From the NCBI GenBank assembly GCA_964617335.1, contig CAZTXG010000001.1:1-64000 (forward strand): DNA of 64,000 nt, given 5' to 3'. Below are positions 6,910 to 16,083 of this stretch, piece by piece; the stretch's first letter is position 1, and each line of letters opens with the position of its first letter. Under the pieces are notes generated by a model, which was given only the letters and a program-made list of their open reading frames with translations, did not search any database and had not been told where the DNA came from. The translations under genes were made by a program, and so were the position numbers. Origin of the DNA: UBA2658 sp964617335. Its GTDB lineage: Bacteria; Bacillota; Clostridia; Oscillospirales; Oscillospiraceae.

Positions 6910-9537
6910 TTATTTATCCTTCAGTGCGGCCTGAGCGGCAGAAAGGCGGGCTATAGGCACACGGAAGGGCGAGCAGGAAACATAGTCTAAACCAACCCTG
7001 TGGAAAAATTCTACAGATGAGGGGTCTCCGCCATGCTCACCGCAGATGCCAAGGTGCAGCTCCGGATTGGCAGAGCGCCCAAGCTTTGCGGCCATTTCCA
7101 CAAGCTTGCCAACGCCCTTTTGGTCGAGACGGGCGAAGGGGTCGGATTCGTAAATCTTTTTTTCATAGTAGGCGTCAAGGAACTTGCCGGCATCGTCACG
7201 GCTGAAGCCGAAAGTCATCTGAGTAAGGTCATTTGTGCCGAAAGAGAAAAAGTCAGCGTGTTCCGCAATTTCGTCTGCCGTAAGAGTAGCACGGGGAATT
7301 TCAATCATGGTTCCCACAAGGTAATTAAGACTGGCTCCCGCTTCTGCAATAAGCTTGTCGGCAGTTTCGGTGACAACAGCTTTTACATAATCAAATTCAC
7401 GGATTTCACCAATAAGAGGAATCATAATTTCAGGCTGAAGCTTCCACTCGGGGTGACGTGCCTGCACAGCAATGGCAGCCTTAATGATGGCCGAGGTCTG
7501 CATGGCGGCAATTTCGGGATATGTGACAGCCAGACGGCAGCCTCTGTGTCCCATCATGGGGTTAAATTCATGGAGTGATACTATTACCGCCTTGAGGTCC
7601 TCGACAGTCATGTTCATTTCCTTGGCAAGAGCTTCGATATCATCCTCGTCTGTGGGAAGAAACTCATGGAGAGGGGGATCAAGCAGACGGATGGTAACGG
7701 GAAGCTCGCCCATGACCTCATAAATGCCTTCAAAGTCCTTTTGCTGTATAGGTAGAATTTTCGCAAGAGCCTTCTCACGCTGCTCGGTGGTTTCGGAGAC
7801 AATCATCTCACGGATTGCAGCAACACGATCTGCCTCAAAGAACATATGCTCTGTGCGGCAAAGGCCGATTCCCTGCGCGCCAAAGCCAAGAGCCTGTTGG
7901 GCATCATTGGGGGTGTCTGCATTTGTGCGAACTTTTAGGCGGCGGAACTCGTCTGCCCAAGCCATTATACGGCCGAATTCACCGGAGATGGAAGCTTCAA
8001 CAGTGGGAATGGCTTCGCCATATATGTTTCCGGTTGAGCCGTCGAGGGAAAGCCAGTCGCCCTCCTTGTATACCTTGCCGGAAAGCTCGAACTTTTTGTT
8101 CTTTTCGTCCATCTTAATGTCGCCGCAGCCGGAAACACAGCAGGTTCCCATTCCACGGGCAACAACAGCGGCGTGGGAGGTCATGCCGCCGCGGACTGTT
8201 AGGATGCCCTGAGAGCAGTGCATTCCCTCAATGTCCTCAGGAGAGGTTTCAAGGCGGACAAGAATGACCTTTTCGCCGTTTTTAGCCCATTCTGTAGCAT
8301 CATCTGCTGTGAATACCGCACGACCGCAGGCAGCGCCGGGAGAAGCTGCAAGGCCGGTGCCTATAACCTGAGCTTTTTTCAGAGCATCAGCATCAAACTG
8401 GGGATGCAAAAGAGCATCAAGGCTCTTGGGGTCAATCATGAGTATTGCTTTCTTGGAGTCTATCATACCTTCATCAACAAGATCGCAGGCAATTTTCAAA
8501 GCAGCAGCGGCGGTGCGCTTGCCGTTTCTGGTCTGGAGCATAAAGAGTTTTTCGTTCTCAATGGTAAACTCCATATCCTGCATATCCCTATAGTGGCTCT
8601 CAAGCTTGTCGCAAATTTCAACAAATTCATTGTATGCCTCGGGCATAAGCTCTGAAAGCTTGTCTATATTCTGGGGAGTGCGAACTCCGGCCACAACGTC
8701 CTCGCCCTGAGCGTTCATTAAAAACTCACCAAAAAGCTTCTTTTCACCGGTTGCGGGGTTTCGTGTGAAGGCAACACCGGTTCCTGAAGTTTCACCCATA
8801 TTTCCGAAAACCATTTCCTGAACGTTTACAGCTGTGCCCCAGGATGCGGGGATATCATTCATTCGTCTGTAATATACAGCTCTGGGGTTATCCCAGCTGC
8901 GGAAAACAGCCTTTATAGCGCCCATAAGCTGTTCCTTGGGATCCTGAGGAAAGTCCGTGCCGATTTTTGCCTTATATTCGGCTTTAAACAGCTCGGAAAG
9001 CTCTTTAAGGTCATCAGCTGTAAGGTCAGTGTCCTGAGTTACTCCGCGCTTTTCCTTCATCTCATCGATAAGCTCTTCAAAATATTTCTTGCCGACTTCC
9101 ATAACCACGTCTGAATACATCTGGATAAAGCGGCGGTAAGAGTCGTAAGCAAAGCGGGGGTTTCCTGTTTTTTCAGCAAAGGCTACAACAACCTTGTCGT
9201 TTAAACCAAGGTTTAAAATCGTATCCATCATGCCCGGCATAGAGGCACGGGAGCCGCTGCGGACAGAAACAAGCAGAGGGTTTTCAAGGTCGCCAAAGGT
9301 TTTTCCGGTTATATCCTCAAGCTTTGAGATATATTCCATTATCTCGTTTTGGATATCACTGTTAATAATCTCTCCGTCAGAATAATACTGGGTGCAGGCT
9401 TCTGTGGTAATTGTAAAGCCGCGGGGAACAGGCATTCCAAGGTTTGTCATCTCGGCAAGGTTTGCTCCTTTACCGCCAAGCAGGTCACGCATGGAACCTT
9501 TGCCTTCGGAAAATAGATATACGTATTTGTAACTCAT
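6910..9537 (-). CDS. ppdK: Pyruvate, phosphate dikinase
   Basis: 875 residues from the ATG at 9537, which has AAGGAG seven bases upstream; the open frame extends 23 codons further without a site. The order is nucleotide-grasp domain (LLGGKGANLAEM at the start), phosphohistidine domain with the catalytic His in GGMTSHAAVVARG, then a TIM barrel with the catalytic Cys in LGICGEHGGDP. It interconverts ATP + phosphate + pyruvate with AMP + PPi + phosphoenolpyruvate and in fermentative Clostridia often replaces or complements pyruvate kinase. Length and motifs are fully normal. It is monocistronic, with a 112-nt spacer upstream and a strong terminator downstream. Confidence 0.97.
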   Translation of the reverse strand: MSYKYVYLFSEGKGSMRDLLGGKGANLAEMTNLGMPVPRGFTITTEACTQYYSDGEIINSDIQNEIMEYISKLEDITGKTFGDLENPLLVSVRSGSRASMPGMMDTILNLGLNDKVVVAFAEKTGNPRFAYDSYRRFIQMYSDVVMEVGKKYFEELIDEMKEKRGVTQDTDLTADDLKELSELFKAEYKAKIGTDFPQDPKEQLMGAIKAVFRSWDNPRAVYYRRMNDIPASWGTAVNVQEMVFGNMGETSGTGVAFTRNPATGEKKLFGEFLMNAQGEDVVAGVRTPQNIDKLSELMPEAYNEFVEICDKLESHYRDMQDMEFTIENEKLFMLQTRNGKRTAAAALKIACDLVDEGMIDSKKAILMIDPKSLDALLHPQFDADALKKAQVIGTGLAASPGAACGRAVFTADDATEWAKNGEKVILVRLETSPEDIEGMHCSQGILTVRGGMTSHAAVVARGMGTCCVSGCGDIKMDEKNKKFELSGKVYKEGDWLSLDGSTGNIYGEAIPTVEASISGEFGRIMAWADEFRRLKVRTNADTPNDAQQALGFGAQGIGLCRTEHMFFEADRVAAIREMIVSETTEQREKALAKILPIQQKDFEGIYEVMGELPVTIRLLDPPLHEFLPTDEDDIEALAKEMNMTVEDLKAVIVSLHEFNPMMGHRGCRLAVTYPEIAAMQTSAIIKAAIAVQARHPEWKLQPEIMIPLIGEIREFDYVKAVVTETADKLIAEAGASLNYLVGTMIEIPRATLTADEIAEHADFFSFGTNDLTQMTFGFSRDDAGKFLDAYYEKKIYESDPFARLDQKGVGKLVEMAAKLGRSANPELHLGICGEHGGDPSSVEFFHRVGLDYVSCSPFRVPIARLSAAQAALKDK

Positions 9538-9649
9538 AGATGGACTCCTTTTTCGTTGAATATTAGTGTTTGAGTTATTTGTAATGTATGGTACCAATTT
9601 TAACAAATTATATACTTTAAATCAACAGGAACATCAAAAAAAGATAATC

Positions 9650-11017
9650 TTATTTTCCCACGCAAAATCTTTCAAAAATTCTAGTGGTTACATCCTCGGT
9701 AACTTTTCTGCCCGTAAGCTCTGCCAAGGCGGAAAGAGCTTCTTCTGCCTGGGTTAAAACAATGTCTGGTGTTGTGCCTTTTTCCATTGCCGACATGGCG
9801 GAAAAAAGACCGTCCCTCGCCCTTAAAACCACGTCGTAGTGACGGGAATTTGTAAGCACCTCCCCTGCCCTTGTCTCGGGTATGGGAAAAAGTGAGGAAA
9901 CCGCCTCATCCAAAGTTTCCAAACCGGTTTTGTCCAAGGCGGATACAGGACATAAAAGCTCAAAACTTTCCTCAATTACAGAAAGATCTATTTTTTGGGG
10001 CATATCGGCCTTATTTATAACAGCAATTGAGCGGGGCGCTGCCCTGGCGGCGCGCAAAGCCTCCATATCAAGGTCAGAAAGCTCTTGGGAGCCGTCAAAA
10101 ACTGCCAAAACAAGCTCCGCTGCCGAAGCGGCATCCATAGCCTTTAAAACGCCAATCTTTTCAATGGGGTCATCTGTTTCTCTAATTCCGGCAGTATCTG
10201 AAAGGCGGAGCAAAACACCCCCAACCACAACAGATTCCTCAATAGTATCTCTGGTTGTGCCTGCAATACTCGTGACTATAGCCCTATCGTAGCCTAAAAG
10301 AGCGTTTAAAAGTGTTGATTTGCCGGCATTTGGCCTGCCTAAAATGGCGGCCTTCAAGCCGTTTTTCATAATACGCCCACGCTTGAAGCTATCTAGCATA
10401 AGGTCAAGGGAAGAAAGTGCCCCTGACAAAGTTTCAAGGTAGGCTTGGAGTTTAAAATCTTCTATATCCTCATCGGGATAGTCTAAAACCGCATGGTAAT
10501 GAGATATTATGTCAACCAAACTGCTATATATATCATCAATTTTTCGAAGAATAGAGCCGCCAAGCTGCCCTGCCGCGTTTTTCGCGGCCTCGTCTGTTTC
10601 GGATTCTATAAGGTCTATGACAGCCTCAGCTTGGGTTAAGTCCATTTTGCCGTTTAAAAAGGCACGTTTTGTAAATTCCCCTGCCAGAGCCTGCCTTGCT
10701 CCGGCCTCAAAAAGAGCTTCAAGGGCAAGGCGCAAAACAGTTGGTGAGCCGTGACAGTGAAGCTCTGCCGTGTCCTCGCCTGTATAGCTGTTGGGCGCCC
10801 GGCTTACAGTACACATACACCGATCTAAAAGCTCGCCTTGGGAGTTATAAAGGCTGCCAAGGCTTAAAAATCTGTCGGGTAGCTTTGAAAGAGCCTTGCC
10901 GCTTGCAGGAGAAAAGACCTTTTCGGCTATACTTATGGCTTCATTTCCGGAGAGTCTTATAATGCCGATGGCAGAAACACAGTTTCCGCTTGCTATGGCT
11001 GCTATGGTATCGAACAA
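9650..11017 (-). CDS. mnmE: tRNA-modification GTPase MnmE
   Basis: 455 residues. I place the start at the TTG at 11017 because AGAGGTG lies six bases upstream; the in-frame GTG at 11026 is part of that site. An N-terminal folate-binding domain (DTIAAIASG...GIIRLSG) and a helical domain enclose a GTPase with GRPNAGKSTLLN (P-loop), DTAGIRE (switch II) and NKAD (G4). The C-terminus ends in the catalytic CVGK. With MnmG it makes 5-carboxymethylaminomethyl-uridine at the tRNA wobble base. mnmG is not in the window. The gene follows an SLH-protein gene by 66 nt without a clear terminator, so it may be co-transcribed with rex. Confidence 0.96.
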   Translation of the reverse strand: MFDTIAAIASGNCVSAIGIIRLSGNEAISIAEKVFSPASGKALSKLPDRFLSLGSLYNSQGELLDRCMCTVSRAPNSYTGEDTAELHCHGSPTVLRLALEALFEAGARQALAGEFTKRAFLNGKMDLTQAEAVIDLIESETDEAAKNAAGQLGGSILRKIDDIYSSLVDIISHYHAVLDYPDEDIEDFKLQAYLETLSGALSSLDLMLDSFKRGRIMKNGLKAAILGRPNAGKSTLLNALLGYDRAIVTSIAGTTRDTIEESVVVGGVLLRLSDTAGIRETDDPIEKIGVLKAMDAASAAELVLAVFDGSQELSDLDMEALRAARAAPRSIAVINKADMPQKIDLSVIEESFELLCPVSALDKTGLETLDEAVSSLFPIPETRAGEVLTNSRHYDVVLRARDGLFSAMSAMEKGTTPDIVLTQAEEALSALAELTGRKVTEDVTTRIFERFCVGK

Positions 11018-11083
11018 TAAAAACACCTCTTGAGTTTTCGCTTATACAAAGTATAATCCAAAGTCTTTTAAGGATACATATTA

Positions 11084-12142
11084 CTATAGCAGACTTATGA
11101 TTTTTCTGGCACTAGGCTCATACATTCTCGTGAGAACCGCCGCCACCTCGCTGCGCCTTATCATTGTGTCCGGACGGAAGCTGCCAAGGGCGTCACTGCC
11201 TATAAGGATACCGGCTCTATAAAAAGCATAGATTTGCCCTGCGTATTTGTCGCTTGTTTTCAGGTCGGGGATTTTGTTGTCCCCCACGGTGTTTATAGCC
11301 TCATACTCCCCTTCCGGCATTGAGGCATAGAAAATCGCCACAAACTCTGCACGGCTTATTTTTGCGTCATAGTTTGAAAAGGGGGCGGAAATAATTCCGT
11401 TTGCTATAGCGTAGTTTACATATGTATCATACCATTTACCAGGTAAGGGTGCATTTTCAAGGCTTATTGAGCCTATGGCATAAAGCTGATGCATACAGGC
11501 GGCAAGCTTTATGGTTTCAGCATAGCTTATATCGCTTTCAGGCTCGTAAATTGTGCTCGACTTACCATTGACAAGTCCCTTTGAAACCGCATAGTAAATG
11601 TCGCTTTTGTACCATGCATTATCGGGAACGTCTGTGAAAACGACAGCCTCGCCCTTATTTAGCAGGGCACTGCCTTCAGCATAGCCTGAAGCATCGGATT
11701 TGAAGCTTAATGTGGCAGAGCTGTTTTCGGCGGCAAGGTAGCGGTGGCCTGCTTGAAGGGTCTGACCGCTTGTGACGGCAGCGCCCTTAGTTAAATCAAG
11801 AAGACTCCCCTTTAGGCTGCTTAAGGAGGCACTTCCTTTAAGAAGGGTGAAGCCGGCACCGGAAGAAAGAGAAAGGCTGTCCCCCCCTTGGGCGGAAATC
11901 ATATTGGTCTGGGAGGTAAAGAATGACCCTGCCTGACTAAGCTTATAGCGCAAAACTGTCATGGAGTTTTTTAAAAGCTCCAAAGGCTCTGCTAGGACAA
12001 GGGATTTATAGCTTTCATCTATATAGCTTTTAGAGATAAGGGGGTCCTGAGCACTTCCCGGCGAAGCCAGGGCTGCTGCGGGAAAAATTCCGGCTATAAG
12101 GCATAGGGTCAGTATTAATGTAGCTGCTTGTTTAATTTTCAC
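11084..12142 (-). CDS. Exported protein with three S-layer homology domains
   Basis: 352 residues with a signal peptide (hydrophobic residues 6-27, AAALA cleavage region). A middle segment rich in Ser, Leu and Gly (about residues 60-165) resembles a beta-rich FecR-like fold. Three SLH repeats follow (about residues 168-345), each starting near FTDVPDNAWYKSDIYYAV-like sequence and holding an R/S-AEFVAIF or SEVAAVL motif. SLH domains usually bind pyruvylated secondary wall polymer, placing the protein at the cell surface. It sits 18 nt downstream of rex, an unusual partner. No catalytic domain is visible. Confidence 0.88.
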   Translation of the reverse strand: MKIKQAATLILTLCLIAGIFPAAALASPGSAQDPLISKSYIDESYKSLVLAEPLELLKNSMTVLRYKLSQAGSFFTSQTNMISAQGGDSLSLSSGAGFTLLKGSASLSSLKGSLLDLTKGAAVTSGQTLQAGHRYLAAENSSATLSFKSDASGYAEGSALLNKGEAVVFTDVPDNAWYKSDIYYAVSKGLVNGKSSTIYEPESDISYAETIKLAACMHQLYAIGSISLENAPLPGKWYDTYVNYAIANGIISAPFSNYDAKISRAEFVAIFYASMPEGEYEAINTVGDNKIPDLKTSDKYAGQIYAFYRAGILIGSDALGSFRPDTMIRRSEVAAVLTRMYEPSARKIISLL

Positions 12143-12160
12143 AATTACCTCCGCCTATTA

Positions 12161-12817
12161 TCAGTTCTCGCTGCTTTTCTTCTCGTTTGACCCTTCATTC
12201 AAAAAGTAGCCCAAAGTCAAAAGGCTGTCCGAGAAATGTATGTTTTCTATACGGACATTGGGGTCATCGAGTTCCAACTCAATGTTTGTAAAGTTCCAGA
12301 TGCCCCTTACACCACAGTCGGCAAGGGTTTTTGCCATTTCTTTGGCTATTCTTTTGGGGACAGTTAAAACAACAATATCTGTTGGGTTTTCCTTAAACCA
12401 GTCGGGAATAATGGCGCTGTCATAAACTGGTATATTGGACAAATCTCTGCCGATAAGCTCGGGGTTAGAGTCAAAGGCGGCCACAAGGCTCAGGCCGTTG
12501 CTTGCAAAGTCAAAGTTTTCTATCAAAGCGTGACCAAGATTACCGGCACCTACTATGGCCACAGTGAAACCCCTGTTCATACCTAGAATACGAGCCACCT
12601 GATCCCGCAGCTCCGGAACTCTATAGCCATAACCCTGTTGACCAAATTCGCCGAAGCAGCTGAAATCCTGACGGATTTGCGAAGGCGTCAGCCCCATTTG
12701 CTTGCCAAGCTCATTTGAGGATATACGGTCTACATTATGGTAGATTAAATCATCCAACTTCCGAAGATACATGGGTAATCGTCTTATAACGTTATTTGAA
12801 ATGCGTACTTTTTTCAC
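12161..12817 (-). CDS. rex: Redox-sensing transcriptional repressor Rex
   Basis: 218 residues starting from GTG at 12817 with GGAGGAG seven bases upstream. The N-terminal winged helix (residues 1-80) contains RISSNELGKQMGLTPSQIRQDFS, and the C-terminal Rossmann domain has VAIVGAGNLGHALIENF for NAD(H). Rex releases DNA when NADH is high and controls fermentation genes in Gram-positive anaerobes. The final ~8 residues are a charged tail. It leads a leftward cluster with the SLH gene and mnmE. I found no complete Rex palindrome in its own upstream region; a TTGTGAAAA half-site overlaps the divergent mrp promoter. Confidence 0.96.
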   Translation of the reverse strand: MKKVRISNNVIRRLPMYLRKLDDLIYHNVDRISSNELGKQMGLTPSQIRQDFSCFGEFGQQGYGYRVPELRDQVARILGMNRGFTVAIVGAGNLGHALIENFDFASNGLSLVAAFDSNPELIGRDLSNIPVYDSAIIPDWFKENPTDIVVLTVPKRIAKEMAKTLADCGVRGIWNFTNIELELDDPNVRIENIHFSDSLLTLGYFLNEGSNEKKSSEN

Positions 12818-13028
12818 TTGCTCTCCTCCATACTTGATTATAACTCAGATACAGAACCAGCAGCCCCGCACCTAAGGCAGAAATCCGCCGGAAAAGCATA
12901 TAATCCCCTATTCTGGTCATTATAGCATTCCATTAATAAAACATCAAGCAAAAACCTTGAAGCTTTGAAAGGTCTGCCTCATAAACTTGCAAAAAGTTTC
13001 TGTCATTATGCTTATATCCTTGTATATG

Positions 13029-13056
13029 TTGACAAATATTGTGAAAAGTATATAAT
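13029..13056 (+). promoter_or_regulatory. Sigma-A promoter for mrp
   Basis: TTGACA (13029-13034), a 16-base spacer and TATAAT (13051-13056). The spacer carries TTGTGAAAA, which resembles a Rex half-site and lies close to rex. The second half is not evident, so Rex control is only a possibility. Confidence 0.8.
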
Positions 13057-13086
13057 ACACGGAGTAAATAGAAGGGAGCGTAAAAA

Positions 13087-13923
13087 ATGAGTAATAATAA
13101 TGACGATATGAAAAAACCTGAAATTGATTTATCGAAAATAAAAATTAAAAGAGCGGGCAGGGCAGGAGATTGTGAACAGCCCCATGACGGCTCCCGCATA
13201 AGAAAAGTTATAGGTATAATGAGCGGCAAGGGCGGGGTTGGAAAATCCCTCATAACTTCCCTTCTGGCTGTCAATATGAATGCACATGGCTTTAGGACTG
13301 CTATTTTAGATGCCGATATAACAGGGCCTTCCATACCCCGTGCCTTTGGACTTTCCGGTCAGCCCAAGGCTGTTGAGGACGGAATGTATCCTATTAAAAG
13401 CCGTGAAGGTATATCTATTATGTCCACAAACTTTCTGCTTTCCGAAGATACTGACCCCGTCATATGGCGCGGGCCTGTTATTGCGGGAGCGGTTAAGCAG
13501 TTTTGGACAGACGTTATTTGGGGAGACATTGACTTTATGTTCATAGATATGCCTCCTGGAACGGGAGATGTTGCACTAACTGTTTTTCAGTCTCTGCCAA
13601 TAGACGGGATAATAGTTGTGACCTCCCCTCAAGAGCTTGTTTCCATGATAGTTGAAAAAGCCGTTAAAATGGCCGAAAAGATGAACATACCCATATTAGG
13701 CGTAGTGGAAAACATGAGTTATATAGACTGCCCCAGCTGCGGCGAGCGCCACAGTGTGTTCGGTGAAAGCCATATAGACGACATTGCCGAAAAATATGGG
13801 ATTAAAACTATAACAAAGATTCCTTTTTCCAGCGAGCTTGCCCAGCTTTGCGATAAGGGTGAGATTGAATCATTCACCCAGGATAATCTGCACAATATGG
13901 TTAAAAAGCTTCGCAATCTATAA
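13087..13923 (+). CDS. Mrp/NBP35-family iron-sulfur carrier ATPase
   Basis: 278 residues. The deviant Walker A GKGGVGKSLITS sits near residue 46, the switch regions include DADITGPSIPRAFG and FIDMPPGTGD, and the C-terminal CPSCGERHSVFG carries the CxxC that bridges a [4Fe-4S] cluster in the dimer. ApbC/Mrp proteins deliver Fe-S clusters to apo-enzymes in the cytoplasm. The N-terminal MIP18-like domain found in some Mrp proteins is absent; instead there is a short charged segment. It is monocistronic with its own promoter, ribosome site and terminator, divergent from rex. Confidence 0.93.
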   Translation: MSNNNDDMKKPEIDLSKIKIKRAGRAGDCEQPHDGSRIRKVIGIMSGKGGVGKSLITSLLAVNMNAHGFRTAILDADITGPSIPRAFGLSGQPKAVEDGMYPIKSREGISIMSTNFLLSEDTDPVIWRGPVIAGAVKQFWTDVIWGDIDFMFIDMPPGTGDVALTVFQSLPIDGIIVVTSPQELVSMIVEKAVKMAEKMNIPILGVVENMSYIDCPSCGERHSVFGESHIDDIAEKYGIKTITKIPFSSELAQLCDKGEIESFTQDNLHNMVKKLRNL

Positions 13924-13939
13924 TAAATAATATAAAAAG

Positions 13940-13976
13940 GCGCGTGTCCCTTGGTTTTGCGGACACGCGCTTTTTT
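13940..13976. terminator. Terminator between mrp and the HAD phosphatase gene
   Basis: GCGCGTGTCC (13940-13949) pairs perfectly with GGACACGCGC (13961-13970), followed by six T. It terminates mrp, and the A-run on the other side makes it usable for the convergent HAD gene. Confidence 0.93.
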
Positions 13977-13990
13977 ATTTGCTCAATGGT

Positions 13991-14665
13991 CTATTTAAAA
14001 ACACTGATATGTTCAGAAGAGTAGTCCGGAAGATAAATGTCGGCTATGTCTCGTATGCGCTCTTGGGCCCACTGGGAAAACCTGTCATACACCCCAACGG
14101 TTATAAAGCCTGCCGACTTGGCGGTTTCCACTGCGTACAGCGCATCCTCGAAAACAAAGGTAGCGCTTTTTTCCGTTCCCAGATGCTCAAGGGACTTTTC
14201 ATAAATTGTGGGTTTTTCTTTTCCTGCTCCCACCATGGTGCAGGTAAAGATTTCGGAAAAATAATCCATAAGGCCGGTTTTCTCCAAAGCTATTTCCGCA
14301 AGGTGCCTGTCTGTTGCCGTGGCAACGCACATTTTGACACCCCGACTTTTCAAAAGCTCCAAAAGCTCTGTTACCCCGGCCTTTGGCTGCACATCCCCGC
14401 CGTAAAGGGGTTCAAGAAGCAGATTTATTTCATTTCTTATTTCCAGCGGGGTTTTTTTAATTCCATAGCTCTCGGTGAAAAGATTTGAGACCTCCTCCAT
14501 GGTCATTACACCTATTGTATTGTTAAGGTCTTCCGGAGGGGTTAGGCCAAGAGAAAGAAGGTAACGGGCACCGATGTCCTGCCAAAGATGCATAGAATCT
14601 GTGAGGGTGCCGTCCATATCAAAAATTGCTCCGCGAATAATCATATATTTATTAATCCTTTGCAT
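13991..14665 (-). CDS. HAD-superfamily hydrolase, beta-phosphoglucomutase-like
   Basis: About 224 residues from ATG 14665, preceded by AAAGGCGG; the ATG at 14644 (MIIRGAIFD) is an alternative. Motif I is FDMDGTLTDS with nucleophile and acid/base Asp, motif II is TATD, motif III has the Lys in GAGKEKPTIYEKS, and motif IV is VFEDALYAVETA. An alpha-helical C1 cap lies between. This is a typical small-molecule phosphatase or mutase of the HAD group. The exact substrate cannot be read. It follows thiamine pyrophosphokinase by 13 nt in the same transcript, which does not prove a shared pathway. Confidence 0.9.
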   Translation of the reverse strand: MQRINKYMIIRGAIFDMDGTLTDSMHLWQDIGARYLLSLGLTPPEDLNNTIGVMTMEEVSNLFTESYGIKKTPLEIRNEINLLLEPLYGGDVQPKAGVTELLELLKSRGVKMCVATATDRHLAEIALEKTGLMDYFSEIFTCTMVGAGKEKPTIYEKSLEHLGTEKSATFVFEDALYAVETAKSAGFITVGVYDRFSQWAQERIRDIADIYLPDYSSEHISVFK

Positions 14666-14678
14666 ATAATGCCGCCTT

Positions 14679-15326
14679 TTAAAAGGGCAGGTATTTTTCA
14701 GCATTGAAGCTGCTGTCGCTCCAGATGAGGGCTAAAACACCGTCATCTACCGAAACAAAAGCCTTTGCGCCAATAAATTCGTTGCTTACACCAAGAGGCT
14801 CATAAAAATAAAGACTGTGGTCTGAAAGAGGATATTTAAGCCCTTTAAGCTTAACTCCATGGGAAATCTCCGAAAGGCTGAAAACAGAGAGCATACCCTC
14901 CATTTCCGGCGGAAAACCAAGGCCGCTGTTCATAATAGCCGTGCAGATTATCCCGTCTCCTATAAGGTAGCCTCGGGAGCCTGCTCTGGCTATATAGGCA
15001 AGAGTTTGCAGATTGGCAAGACTGTGGTCAAAACGTCCGCCCAGCCCCCCGTAAATGAGAAGGGTTTTTGCCCCCATTTCCAGAGACTTTTTAACGGCGA
15101 GCATAGTGTCTGTATCATCTTTTTCGGGGCTGCTTAAAATAACGTTCTCCCCTTTTGGAATTTCACCCAAAGAGTCAAAGTCACCCATGATAAGGTCGGG
15201 ATAAATCCCTGCATTTTCAAGAGCTGTAAGTCCCCCGTCGGCTGCGATAACAAAGGCGCCTTCAGGCACAAAAAGCTCTGAGCTTGAAACTTCCCCTGCG
15301 CCGACTATACAGAAAACATCACTCAT
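14679..15326 (-). CDS. Thiamine pyrophosphokinase
   Basis: 215 residues with the family blocks AADGGLTALENAGIYPDLIMGDFDSLG, SPEKDDTDTMLAVK and YGGLGGRFDHSLANLQ (each quoted from separate conserved regions). The enzyme transfers pyrophosphate from ATP to thiamine, giving thiamine diphosphate, the cofactor of transketolase (encoded in this window) and other decarboxylating enzymes. It overlaps the upstream nucleotidyltransferase by four bases (ATGA), showing translational coupling. In many Firmicutes this gene is near rpe and rsgA; here that neighbourhood is absent. Confidence 0.93.
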   Translation of the reverse strand: MSDVFCIVGAGEVSSSELFVPEGAFVIAADGGLTALENAGIYPDLIMGDFDSLGEIPKGENVILSSPEKDDTDTMLAVKKSLEMGAKTLLIYGGLGGRFDHSLANLQTLAYIARAGSRGYLIGDGIICTAIMNSGLGFPPEMEGMLSVFSLSEISHGVKLKGLKYPLSDHSLYFYEPLGVSNEFIGAKAFVSVDDGVLALIWSDSSFNAEKYLPF

Positions 15327-16063
15327 TTTTGTAAAAGCTCCTCAACCTCACGCAGCTGCTCTACGGTGTTCACTCCGATTATTTCATGGCCCAGCTTTCG
15401 GCACAGCACACCAACCTTATATCCCTTGTTTTTCAAAAGAAGAGGCGCATCGGTAAGGTAGTATTCACCTTGGGCATTGTCGCTTTTCAGCATAGATAAA
15501 ACCTGACTTAAGGCCTTTGCGTCAAAAACGTATACTCCGCTGTTTAGCTCTTTTATTTCCTTTTGCTTTTCATCGGCATCTTTTTCTTCGGCCATGCCGA
15601 TAAAATCGCCTTTTTCGTCTCTTAAAATCCGCCCGTATGGCAGGTAAACATCTGAGGTGCCGCTTAAAATTGTGCAGGAGTTTCCGCTGTTTTCATGCTC
15701 TTTTACCAGGGCGAGATAGGTTTCTTGCCGTATAAGGGGCATATCTCCGCAGCAAACCAAAAGAGAGCCATTGTAATCCGCAAGCTGAGAAAAGGCCGCC
15801 ATCACAGCGTGACCTGTTCCAAGCTGCTCGGTCTGTTCGGCAAAGACATAGGCGGGAAAGGCCTCTGTCACATAGTCTTTTTTATAGCCTACAACAATAA
15901 TGCAATCTTGGGGCTTAATAAAATCCAGCGCAGTAAGCACATGGGCCAAAAGGGGTTTTCCCGCTGCTATGCGCATAACCTTCGGCAGGGTGTTACCCTC
16001 GGTTTGCAAACGGGTTCCCTTCCCTGCCGCTAAAATAATTGCTTTAAGCTTCTTTTTTTCCAT
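15323..16063 (-). CDS. Sugar-phosphate nucleotidyltransferase (GlmU N-terminal-like)
   Basis: 246 residues. The nucleotide-binding signature AIILAAGKGTRL is at the start with LPKVM 15 residues later, then GTGHAVMAA, CCGDMPLIR and LNSGVYVFDAKAL. These are the pyrophosphorylase features of GlmU. The left-handed beta-helix acetyltransferase domain is missing, so it is a stand-alone nucleotidyltransferase, perhaps using N-acetylglucosamine-1-phosphate or another sugar phosphate. GlmM, which supplies GlmU's substrate, is encoded at 24.7 kb, but a full-length GlmU may exist elsewhere. The end overlaps the thiamine pyrophosphokinase start by four bases. Confidence 0.85.
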   Translation of the reverse strand: MEKKKLKAIILAAGKGTRLQTEGNTLPKVMRIAAGKPLLAHVLTALDFIKPQDCIIVVGYKKDYVTEAFPAYVFAEQTEQLGTGHAVMAAFSQLADYNGSLLVCCGDMPLIRQETYLALVKEHENSGNSCTILSGTSDVYLPYGRILRDEKGDFIGMAEEKDADEKQKEIKELNSGVYVFDAKALSQVLSMLKSDNAQGEYYLTDAPLLLKNKGYKVGVLCRKLGHEIIGVNTVEQLREVEELLQK

Positions 16064-16083
16064 TAAATAATCCTCCGGATTAA

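Noticed and set aside
7033..7578. 181-codon plus-strand frame inside ppdK
   Set aside because: Antisense shadow of a fully conserved enzyme gene.
12933..13334. 133-codon minus-strand frame across the start of mrp
   Set aside because: Antisense shadow of the mrp coding sequence; Pro/Leu-rich, no ribosome site.
13979..14488. 169-codon plus-strand frame
   Set aside because: Antisense shadow of the HAD phosphatase gene.
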